From the NCBI GenBank assembly GCA_025929655.1, contig JAICPV010000051.1:1-9976 (forward strand): a stretch of DNA of 9,976 nt, written 5' to 3'. Positions 1 to 5,484 of the stretch are shown here, one piece after another. The stretch comes from Pyrinomonadaceae bacterium (GTDB taxonomy: Bacteria > Acidobacteriota > Blastocatellia > Pyrinomonadales > Pyrinomonadaceae). The position numbers and the translations under genes are program-made. Each line of letters starts with the position of its first letter. The first letter of the stretch is position 1. The notes under the pieces were generated by a model that was not told where the DNA came from, made no database searches, and saw only the letters and a program-made list of their open reading frames with translations.

Positions 1-46
1 CAAATATGACAACCAGATAGATTGAATTCGGAAGACGGAGTTTCAT
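1..46 (-). CDS. 5' end of an unidentified gene, coupled to clpS
   Basis: Only the first 15 codons lie in the window, reading MKLRLPNSIYLVVIF with no stop. The ATG (complement of 44-46) begins one base after the clpS TGA (48-50), so the two genes are arranged for translational coupling. A strong GGAGG ribosome binding site inside the last clpS codons precedes the ATG by 9 nt. The peptide has basic residues followed by a hydrophobic run, which could be the start of a signal peptide or a membrane segment, but 15 residues cannot settle this. It does not resemble the N-terminus of ClpA, the usual neighbour of clpS in proteobacteria. The product is unknown; that this is a real start is supported mainly by the ribosome binding site and spacing. 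Confidence 0.55.
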   Translation of the reverse strand, partial: MKLRLPNSIYLVVIF

Positions 47-47
47 C

Positions 48-359
48 TCATTCTTCCTCCAACGTACAAAGCAGGGGATACTCGCGTGCCTTTGCAAGGT
101 TCATCGTCTTGTGCGATTTCATATAGGCGATGTCGTGCGGGTAAATGCCGGCGACGCCGACGCCTTCGTTGTGGACCTTCAGCATTATCGAGAACGCTTC
201 CGCTTCCGAGCGTTGAAAAACGTATTCAAGTACGAAAACGACGAATTCCATTGTGGTGAAATCGTCATTGTGGAGCAAAACTTTATACAGCTTCGGCTTT
301 TCGAGCTTCGTTTTGCTCTCGGGCAGTACGTCCGCGACATGTTCGGGAAACTCGGCCAT
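48..359 (-). CDS. clpS: ATP-dependent Clp protease adaptor ClpS
   Basis: ClpS is a small cytoplasmic adaptor that binds N-end-rule substrates with large hydrophobic N-terminal residues and delivers them to the Clp AAA+ unfoldase. From the ATG at 359 the protein is 103 residues, close to E. coli ClpS (106). The core LYKVLLHNDDFTTMEFVV carries the NDD triad that holds the substrate alpha-amine and the gatekeeper Met. The IMLKVHNEG segment supplies the pocket Met, Val and His, and the C-terminus ends in the family signature PLLCTLE. All pocket residues recalled from the E. coli structure appear present. Two upstream in-frame ATGs (383 and 428) would add up to 23 mostly hydrophobic residues unlike a ClpS tail. 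None of the three starts has a convincing Shine-Dalgarno, so the start is chosen by family length. No promoter or clear terminator separates it from the amidohydrolase gene upstream; a weak 5-bp stem (447-451 with 463-467) lacks a U-run. Co-transcription is therefore plausible. Confidence 0.93.
   Translation of the reverse strand: MAEFPEHVADVLPESKTKLEKPKLYKVLLHNDDFTTMEFVVFVLEYVFQRSEAEAFSIMLKVHNEGVGVAGIYPHDIAYMKSHKTMNLAKAREYPLLCTLEEE
56..60 (-). promoter_or_regulatory. Ribosome binding site for the gene running off the left edge
   Basis: The leftward strand reads GGAGG here, 9 nt before the ATG at 46. It lies inside the 3' end of clpS, where it encodes part of the Glu-rich tail. It is the main evidence that translation restarts right after clpS. 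Confidence 0.6.
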
Positions 360-484
360 CAGAATGATTTTGCCATAACCCATCGAACGATTTGCAAGAA
401 TGAAAAAAGCCCCGCCGAAGCGAGGCATTTTCCCAGAGTAACATCAAGCCCTTACTTCGTGCGGGCTACGGACACGACGAGCGC

Positions 485-3400
485 CTAGGGCAGATTATCC
501 TTGGGGCCCATATTCCACCAGTACTGTGTGCCGAGCGGCTTTTGCGCGGGCCACACCTGGTTGAGCGTGTCGCCTTCGAAGAGTTCGCCGTTCTTCATCA
601 CGTAACGTATCGTGTTGGTGTTCTTGATATCGTCAAGCGGATTTTTATCCAGAATGATCAGGTCCGCGAGCTTTCCCGACTCGAGCGAGCCGAGGTCCTG
701 GTCCATACCGATGGCTTCTGCACCGAAGATCGTTGCGACCTTCAGCGTGTCGTGGTTGGACATTCCGCCCGACTGCATATTCCAGATCTCCCAATGAACG
801 CCGATGCCCTGCATCTGACCGTGCCCGCCGACTCCGGCACGGCCGCCGGCTTTGACGATGTCTGCGACGCCCTTAGCGATGCTGCCGTTCCCGGTGTTGT
901 ACTCCTCGGGCGCGAACCACTGCGGACGCCGACGCATCATCCCGTTCACCAGTTCGGCAGGAATGTAGCGCGCGACCTTTTGGTTTTTCAAAACGTCGGT
1001 GGTCTGGAACCAATGGTTTTCAACCCAGGGGCTGCCGTAGGCGACAAGGATCGTCGGCGTGTAATAGACCTTGTGCTGTGCCATGAACTGAACGACGTCG
1101 TTGTAGATCGGCTGCAGCGGCAGGCTGTGCTCGTGGCCGGTGTAGCCGTCGATCATCTGCGAGAGGTCCAGCTTCATGTCGAGCGCGCCTTCGGTGGTCG
1201 GCGTGATCTTAAATTCGCTCGAAGCCATAGCGACCCACTGTCGCACATTGCGGTCGCCAACAACGTACTGCTTGAGCGTGTCGGTCTTGTATGCGTCACG
1301 GTAACGCTTGATGTAGTTAAAGGCTGTATCCTTATCGTCGAGGCTCAGGCCGGAAAACACGCCCGGACCGGTCGTGAACACCCGAGGCCCAAGTATATCG
1401 CCCGTTTCGACGAGATCGGCGTAGTTGTAAACGTCGGTCGTCGCCGATTGCGGGTCGCGGGTGGTCGTGACTCCATAGGCGAGGTTGGCGAGATACTGCC
1501 ACACCTGCGATTGATGCAGATCGCGCGGCGGCCACATGTGAGCGTGGATGTCGACGAAGCCGGGAACGATGGTCTTGCCGGCAACATCGATCACTTTCGC
1601 GCCCGCGGGCCGCGTCACCTTACCCGCCGGGCCGACCGCCACGATGCGGTTATCCGTTACGACAACGTCGCCCTTCTCAATTACCTCATTGCCCTTCATC
1701 GTGACGACGCGCGCGTTGGTGAGAACGGCTGATCCTTTTGGACGATGACGCGGCATCGTTACCTTTATGTCGAATTCCTGAGGCTTGTCTTCGTTGATGG
1801 CCTGGCGGAACAGTTTAGTGCCCCAGGACCAGGTTACGGATTTGCCGTCGCGCGCGTATTCAAGGTAATCGCCGCCGTAAACTGACATCTTCTTGACCGG
1901 CACATTCGCGGTCGGACTCGCGAGGCTTATATTCACGGTCTCACGCCCCGAACGCGGAAGCGTTACAAGATAGTGCTTCCCCTGGAGATCGACGAAGGCT
2001 CGACTTCGGTCCGGAGAGATGCGCACCGTACCTGCGGCCGGCTGCTGCGGCGGTGTTCCCTTGCCGGTCACACGAGCGTGGACACGGCGGTCGTGGCCGT
2101 CGAGTCGGATGGAGAACAAGCCCTGGCCGCTGGTCAGATAAACTCGGTTTGGATCATTCGAAAAATGCGGCAGACGCCCTTGCGCCGGAGCAATGTGGAC
2201 CATCGTACCGCCGGAAGCGGGAATATATTTCAGGTCGGTACCGGTCGAGCTTGCGGATCCCGTAACTTCACGCCCAGGAACGTCGCCTTTGTGAAGCATT
2301 TCCTCTTCCGGCGATGAATATTGATGATCTTCGCGAATATCGGCATAAAGCTGGTCGTCGACCGCGCCGGTAATGAAGACGACCTTCGAGCCGTCCGGCG
2401 AATACGTCGGGTAGGCATAATAGGCTGGCACATTCGTCAGTTGCCGTGAAACACCGCCGTCCGCCGAAACGGAATAAATGTTGCCGCCTTTACTTCCGGT
2501 CCATGTGACGTAAGCGATCGTCCTGCCGTCCGGGGACCAGGCCGGCATGAATTCACCGTCGCCGTTATCCGTCAACTTCCTGGGTGTGCCGGACGGAAGG
2601 TCCATTACATACAGTTTGCTGAAAGCAGTGAAGGCGACCCGTTTGCCGTCCGGCGAAACGGTCGGGTAGCGAATAAGCCTTGCCTCGACCGTCGAATCGT
2701 CCGGAACGCGGTATTTGAAATAAGCACGCGGGGCGACTTCCATTTCGACGTTCACGTTGAACGGAATATTGGTTGCCTGCCCGCTCGCGAAATCGACCTT
2801 CGCGATCTTGCCGTTGATCGGGACGACCAGCGAACGCCCGTCTGGCATGAAGTCGTAACCTGGAAACGTGTCGCGGGTCGCGCGCGATTCCTGGTCGTCG
2901 CGGGTGACGTTGTTGATCAGCCAGCGTTCCTGGTTGGTTACGAGGTCGCGGACCCGCAAAGCCGTTTTCGTCCCGTAGCGCGTCGCGTAGACCATGCTCC
3001 TGCCGTCGGGCGAGATCACGGGCCGCATCGCGCTGCCCTGGGCATTTGTAATTCGCGAGGTTTCACCGGTATCGCGGTCGAAACGCAATACCTGCCAGAT
3101 CGGGAATTGAGCGTTGTAATTGAAAGCTCCCGAACGCTGCGAAAAGTAAATGAAACGGCCGTCCGGCGAAGCGACGAGGCCCATGTGATTCATCCGCGGC
3201 GGGAACGGTCCGGCTTGACCAGGGCCGGGAAGCGGCGGTGCCGGTGGGCCGATGCTGACGCCCGATCCGCCCTCCTTATGGTACATGAAGGGGTAGAACG
3301 TGCCGATCGACTGGTCCGATTTCGACACGATAATGTAATTGCCGTCCTCCGTCCAGTTCGGCGACAGATACATTGCCTTCGGGCCGGTAGTGACGGCTTT

Positions 3401-3826
3401 TGCGTCGCCGCCGTCAGCCTTCATCAGCCAAACATTTTCGCTGCCGCTGCGGTCGCTGAGGAACGCGATATGCGAGCCGTCCGGCGAATATTTCGGCTGG
3501 CTCTCGAACGACATGCCGCCGTGGATCTTCTTGGCGTCGCCGCCTCCGACCGGCATTGTGTAAATATCGCCCAGCAGGTCGAATGCGATCGTCTTCCCGT
3601 CCGGGGAGACGTCGAGCGACATCCACGTGCCCTCGTTTGTCGAAAACTTGATCGTTTTCTCTGCCTTTAATGGCAGCGGCGGCGTTTCGGGTTTTTTCTC
3701 ATCCTTCTTTTCGTCCTTTTTCTCGGCCTCTTTCTTTTCGTCCTGAGCTAATGCGGAAAAAGGCATCGATAGCAGGGCCATCATCATGATCGCGAAGATC
3801 TTTCTAATCGGGTCGGCGAAGCGCAT
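485..3826 (-). CDS. Secreted TolB-like beta-propeller / amidohydrolase fusion protein
   Basis: The protein has 1113 residues. Residues 1-27 form a signal peptide (basic start, hydrophobic MMMALLSMPFSALA, likely cleavage after ALA), followed by a Lys/Glu/Asp-rich linker at about 29-47. From about 65 to 620 there are some ten WD40-like PD40 repeats with the SPDG hairpin (for example at 74, 114, 220, 272, 391, 431, 476), the fold of TolB and the propeller of tricorn-like proteins. From about 700 to 1080 there is a metal-dependent amidohydrolase domain: the small sandwich begins at VLTNARVVTMKGN, the metal motif is DIHAHM (His761, His763), Lys852 is a candidate carbamylated bridging lysine, GHEH lies at 897-900, and the C-terminal GSLESGKLADLIILDKNPL is typical. 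The usual catalytic Asp position (GTD-like) reads GGHGQ at 1000-1004. I recall related propeller-amidohydrolases sharing this, so it need not mean loss of activity. It likely acts in the periplasm or outside on an amide or cyclic peptide bond; the substrate is unknown. The ribosome binding site is GAGG, 8 nt before the ATG. Confidence 0.9.
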   Translation of the reverse strand: MRFADPIRKIFAIMMMALLSMPFSALAQDEKKEAEKKDEKKDEKKPETPPLPLKAEKTIKFSTNEGTWMSLDVSPDGKTIAFDLLGDIYTMPVGGGDAKKIHGGMSFESQPKYSPDGSHIAFLSDRSGSENVWLMKADGGDAKAVTTGPKAMYLSPNWTEDGNYIIVSKSDQSIGTFYPFMYHKEGGSGVSIGPPAPPLPGPGQAGPFPPRMNHMGLVASPDGRFIYFSQRSGAFNYNAQFPIWQVLRFDRDTGETSRITNAQGSAMRPVISPDGRSMVYATRYGTKTALRVRDLVTNQERWLINNVTRDDQESRATRDTFPGYDFMPDGRSLVVPINGKIAKVDFASGQATNIPFNVNVEMEVAPRAYFKYRVPDDSTVEARLIRYPTVSPDGKRVAFTAFSKLYVMDLPSGTPRKLTDNGDGEFMPAWSPDGRTIAYVTWTGSKGGNIYSVSADGGVSRQLTNVPAYYAYPTYSPDGSKVVFITGAVDDQLYADIREDHQYSSPEEEMLHKGDVPGREVTGSASSTGTDLKYIPASGGTMVHIAPAQGRLPHFSNDPNRVYLTSGQGLFSIRLDGHDRRVHARVTGKGTPPQQPAAGTVRISPDRSRAFVDLQGKHYLVTLPRSGRETVNISLASPTANVPVKKMSVYGGDYLEYARDGKSVTWSWGTKLFRQAINEDKPQEFDIKVTMPRHRPKGSAVLTNARVVTMKGNEVIEKGDVVVTDNRIVAVGPAGKVTRPAGAKVIDVAGKTIVPGFVDIHAHMWPPRDLHQSQVWQYLANLAYGVTTTRDPQSATTDVYNYADLVETGDILGPRVFTTGPGVFSGLSLDDKDTAFNYIKRYRDAYKTDTLKQYVVGDRNVRQWVAMASSEFKITPTTEGALDMKLDLSQMIDGYTGHEHSLPLQPIYNDVVQFMAQHKVYYTPTILVAYGSPWVENHWFQTTDVLKNQKVARYIPAELVNGMMRRRPQWFAPEEYNTGNGSIAKGVADIVKAGGRAGVGGHGQMQGIGVHWEIWNMQSGGMSNHDTLKVATIFGAEAIGMDQDLGSLESGKLADLIILDKNPLDDIKNTNTIRYVMKNGELFEGDTLNQVWPAQKPLGTQYWWNMGPKDNLP
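3690..3743 (-). repeat. Low-complexity Lys/Glu/Asp linker coding tract with 12-bp direct repeat
   Basis: On the given strand TTCTTTTCGTCC occurs at 3705-3716 and again at 3732-3743, offset by 27 bp (nine codons), within a T/C-rich stretch. Read leftward it encodes repeated DEKK/EKK units just after the signal peptide. In-frame expansion or loss would change linker length without breaking the reading frame. It is probably a flexible charged spacer between the export signal and the propeller. Confidence 0.6.
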
Positions 3827-3856
3827 GGTTTTTTCCTCGTTTCTTGTACGGAAAGT

Positions 3857-3883
3857 ACGGCATGAACTTAACGTTCGTGCCGT
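3857..3883 (-). promoter_or_regulatory. Leader stem-loop upstream of the propeller-amidohydrolase gene
   Basis: An 11-bp inverted repeat with one mismatch and a 5-nt loop: ACGGCATGAAC (3857-3867) against GTTCGTGCCGT (3873-3883). It lies 31 bases before the start codon, inside the predicted 5' leader. No U-run follows in either direction, so it does not look like a terminator. It may be an mRNA-stability hairpin or a protein-binding palindrome. Confidence 0.45.
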
Positions 3884-3910
3884 TACCGTTTCGAATTGAA
3901 ATTTGTAGAA

Positions 3911-3939
3911 ATGTTATCCGGAACTGGATACGTGCGCAA
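3911..3939 (-). promoter_or_regulatory. Candidate sigma-70-type promoter for the propeller-amidohydrolase gene
   Basis: Reading leftward, TTGCGC (3939-3934) and TAACAT (3916-3911) are separated by exactly 17 nt, giving a predicted start near 3904 and a leader of about 77 nt. The -35 matches consensus at 3 of 6 and the -10 at 4 of 6. An inverted repeat TATCC-N6-GGATA (3915-3919 and 3926-3930) sits in the spacer and could be an operator. The location just downstream of the VWFA terminator fits a new transcription unit. Confidence 0.35.
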
Positions 3940-3958
3940 GGAAAATGAGGTTTCACAT

Positions 3959-3989
3959 AAAAAGGCAGGCTGTCCGCCTGCCTTTTTTT
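3959..3989 (-). terminator. Intrinsic terminator after the VWFA gene
   Basis: A perfect 7-bp GC-rich stem GGCAGGC (3964-3970) / GCCTGCC (3976-3982) with a 5-nt loop is flanked by A5 on one side and T7 on the other, which extend the stem. Leftward transcripts end in a U-run immediately after the hairpin, 5 to 36 bases past the VWFA stop codon. It is symmetric enough to work in both directions, although no rightward gene enters it here. Confidence 0.88.
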
Positions 3990-3994
3990 AAGCA

Positions 3995-5167
3995 TTATTC
4001 GGTCGTCGGTGCCGAAACTATCGGTTCGGCGGGTTTATCTTCCTTTTCCTTTACGATGTAGGTCGTTTTCGACCTCACGACAACCTTCGGACGAAGTACC
4101 TGCACCTTTATGTGCTTCCGGTCGCCGGGTTGTCCCTCGTTATTGGAATAATACCCGACATAGTATTGCCGCCTGAGCTCTTCCGCCACTCCCGAAAACG
4201 AGGCTTCCATATTCTGGATCGAATCCGCCTCGAAGGCGCGTCCGCCGCTGGTCATCGCCAGCGCTTCCAGGTAGGACTTGCCGCGCTGATACTCGGCCTC
4301 GCTCTGTCCTCGGCCCACATTCCTTGCCGCGCTGCGTGCAAGTAGCTCACGAGCAGCCTGCGGCAATTGAGCGAAGATCGACGGATCGATACCCATATTC
4401 GGCAATGTGTTCGGCGCCTGCGTGTTGTAGCGGATCGGGTAGATCAATGCATCGATCTCTTCGATCCCGGCGACGGTGCTTTCGTAAGTTGAGCGCCTCG
4501 ATGTAGTGTCCACGCCATCGGTAAAGATCACGATCGCCTTTCGCCCCGACGCCGTCACCAGATCTAAATTCGAAACGAAATCCACGGCGTCGTAGAGGCT
4601 TGTCCCGCTGCCGAATTGCGCTTTGTATATCGCTCCGTAAAGCTCCTTTTTGTCGGTTGTCGGTTCGGAGAGGATCTTGACCCGCTGATCGAAAGCCACC
4701 ACCATCACGCGGTCCGACGGGCGCAGCTGGTTCACGAACGTGATCGCGGCGTAATGAATGTCATCAAGTTTGTACCGCGTCGACGGGCTGACGTCGATCA
4801 TCAAAACCACCGTAAACGGCATTTCAGAGGAGTAAAATGTATCGATCGTCTGCAGGATGCCGTCTTCAAAGATCTTGAAATCCTTTTTCTTTAATCCCGG
4901 GATGAACCGGCCGTTGCGGTCGAGAACGGAAACCGGCGTCGAGATAAGATTCGTATCGACCGTGTAGACACCTTCCTCTTCCTTGATCGGCTTATTTGAG
5001 GCGGGCGGTTTCGCACCATTGTTGATCGCAGGAGCCTTTTTTTGCCCGCCCGGCGTATCGTTCTTCAAAGTCGGCGTGCCGGTCGCTCGGGGTCTCCCGG
5101 CCGTTTGCGAAAAAGCGGCAATTGCGGCGATACAGATGATGCAGGTCAATAAAACAGCACGGGACAT
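3995..5167 (-). CDS. Secreted VWFA-related acidobacterial domain protein
   Basis: A 390-residue exported protein. Residues 1-20 are a signal peptide (MSRAVLLTCIICIAAIAAFS), followed by a Pro/Gly/Lys-rich spacer to about 62. Residues about 68-115 (VDTNLISTPVSVLDRNGRFIPGLKKKDFKIFEDG) are the beta-rich segment typical of the acidobacterial VWFA-related family, ahead of a von Willebrand A domain at about 117-335. The metal-ion-dependent adhesion site is complete: DVSPS (Asp125, Ser127, Ser129), Thr189 in SGTSLYD and Asp217 in FTDGVDTTS. The tail RRQYYVGYYSNNEGQPGDRKHIKVQV is also family-like. Such domains bind protein ligands through a divalent cation; the partner is unknown. The start is fixed by a perfect AGGAGG 7 nt upstream. 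A terminator follows the stop codon, so it is probably monocistronic. The family is greatly expanded in Acidobacteriota, which supports the taxonomic call. Confidence 0.9.
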   Translation of the reverse strand: MSRAVLLTCIICIAAIAAFSQTAGRPRATGTPTLKNDTPGGQKKAPAINNGAKPPASNKPIKEEEGVYTVDTNLISTPVSVLDRNGRFIPGLKKKDFKIFEDGILQTIDTFYSSEMPFTVVLMIDVSPSTRYKLDDIHYAAITFVNQLRPSDRVMVVAFDQRVKILSEPTTDKKELYGAIYKAQFGSGTSLYDAVDFVSNLDLVTASGRKAIVIFTDGVDTTSRRSTYESTVAGIEEIDALIYPIRYNTQAPNTLPNMGIDPSIFAQLPQAARELLARSAARNVGRGQSEAEYQRGKSYLEALAMTSGGRAFEADSIQNMEASFSGVAEELRRQYYVGYYSNNEGQPGDRKHIKVQVLRPKVVVRSKTTYIVKEKEDKPAEPIVSAPTTE

Positions 5168-5174
5168 GGTCCAT

Positions 5175-5180
5175 CCTCCT
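5175..5180 (-). promoter_or_regulatory. Shine-Dalgarno of the VWFA gene
   Basis: The leftward strand reads AGGAGG, 7 nt before the ATG at 5167. It is the best ribosome binding site in the window and decides the start. Confidence 0.85.
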
Positions 5181-5235
5181 TAGAAACGGTTTTGATACGC
5201 ACAGGGAGCGGAAAAAGATGCCTTAAGCGGTTCAA

Positions 5236-5252
5236 GGAGCCAAAAAGGCTCC
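5236..5252 (-). promoter_or_regulatory. Small GC hairpin upstream of the VWFA gene
   Basis: GGAGCC (5236-5241) pairs perfectly with GGCTCC (5247-5252) around a 5-nt A/T loop. It is about 70 nt before the VWFA start and likely within its leader. No U-run follows the stem in the leftward direction, so a terminator is unlikely. Role unknown. Confidence 0.35.
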
Positions 5253-5325
5253 CGAAAAGCGAGTGAATTACTCCAGCCGGAATTTATCAACACGGCGTTT
5301 TGACCGCAGGGCATCTCAAAAATTA

Positions 5326-5338
5326 ATTTGTCACAAAT
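5326..5338. promoter_or_regulatory. Perfect 6-1-6 palindrome, candidate operator
   Basis: ATTTGT-C-ACAAAT is a perfect odd-length palindrome in the divergent region. Its size suits a dimeric helix-turn-helix regulator. No regulator gene is in the window, so the binding partner is unknown. Confidence 0.35.
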
Positions 5339-5414
5339 GGAATACACCGCATCAGGGCCGATTGTGACGTTTAAGCGTAAGACGCATCTCACCCGAAAAA
5401 GGTTACTGCGCGAA

Positions 5415-5437
5415 ACTGAATCCGTCGCCTATTCAGT
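5415..5437. promoter_or_regulatory. 7-bp inverted repeat upstream of the polymerase gene
   Basis: ACTGAAT (5415-5421) and ATTCAGT (5431-5437) are perfect complements separated by 9 nt. The repeat ends about 30 bp before the -10-like TATCAT at 5468, just upstream of where a -35 would lie. That suits an activator or repressor site for the rightward gene. Confidence 0.35.
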
Positions 5438-5467
5438 CATTTTCCTGCAATATTAGCCCATCCGCTG

Positions 5468-5473
5468 TATCAT
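5468..5473 (+). promoter_or_regulatory. -10-like box immediately before the polymerase gene
   Basis: TATCAT (5 of 6 to consensus) lies 11 bp before the ATG at 5485. A start site about 7 nt downstream would leave a leader of only a few bases, matching the absence of any Shine-Dalgarno before this gene. The -35 region (near 5445-5450) is weak. Confidence 0.35.
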
Positions 5474-5484
5474 AGTCTACGTTA

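Larger units (their letters stand above)
5168..5484. other. Divergent intergenic region, no supported gene
   Basis: These 317 bp lie between two divergent genes. The only longer open frame (leftward, 5392-5180) has no ribosome binding site and no recognisable protein features. The region holds the VWFA ribosome binding site, a 6-bp GC hairpin (5236-5252), a 13-bp perfect palindrome (5326-5338), a 7-bp inverted repeat (5415-5437) and a -10-like box near 5468. I did not find a convincing leftward promoter for the VWFA gene; TTGATA at 5292-5287 is a good -35 but lacks a good -10. Confidence 0.6.

Noticed and set aside
542..1732. A 396-codon open frame on the strand opposite the amidohydrolase gene
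   Set aside because: It lies wholly antisense to a gene with clear domain motifs, has no recognisable domain or ribosome binding site, and is a usual by-product of GC-rich codon structure.
2390..3610. Repeated GCCGTCCGG-like motif spread through the amidohydrolase gene
   Set aside because: These are the codons for the recurring SPDG turns of the propeller repeats, so they are explained by protein structure rather than by a DNA element.
3804..3995. Leftward 63-codon open frame between the VWFA and amidohydrolase genes
   Set aside because: It reads straight through the intrinsic terminator, candidate promoter and leader stem-loop, has no ribosome binding site and no protein-like features.
5180..5392. 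Leftward 70-codon open frame in the divergent region
   Set aside because: It has no ribosome binding site, overlaps the VWFA leader and Shine-Dalgarno, and its translation shows no recognisable motif.
5364..5392. CRP-like half sites (TGTGA and TCAC) in the divergent region
   Set aside because: The spacing between the halves is far too long for a CRP-family site.
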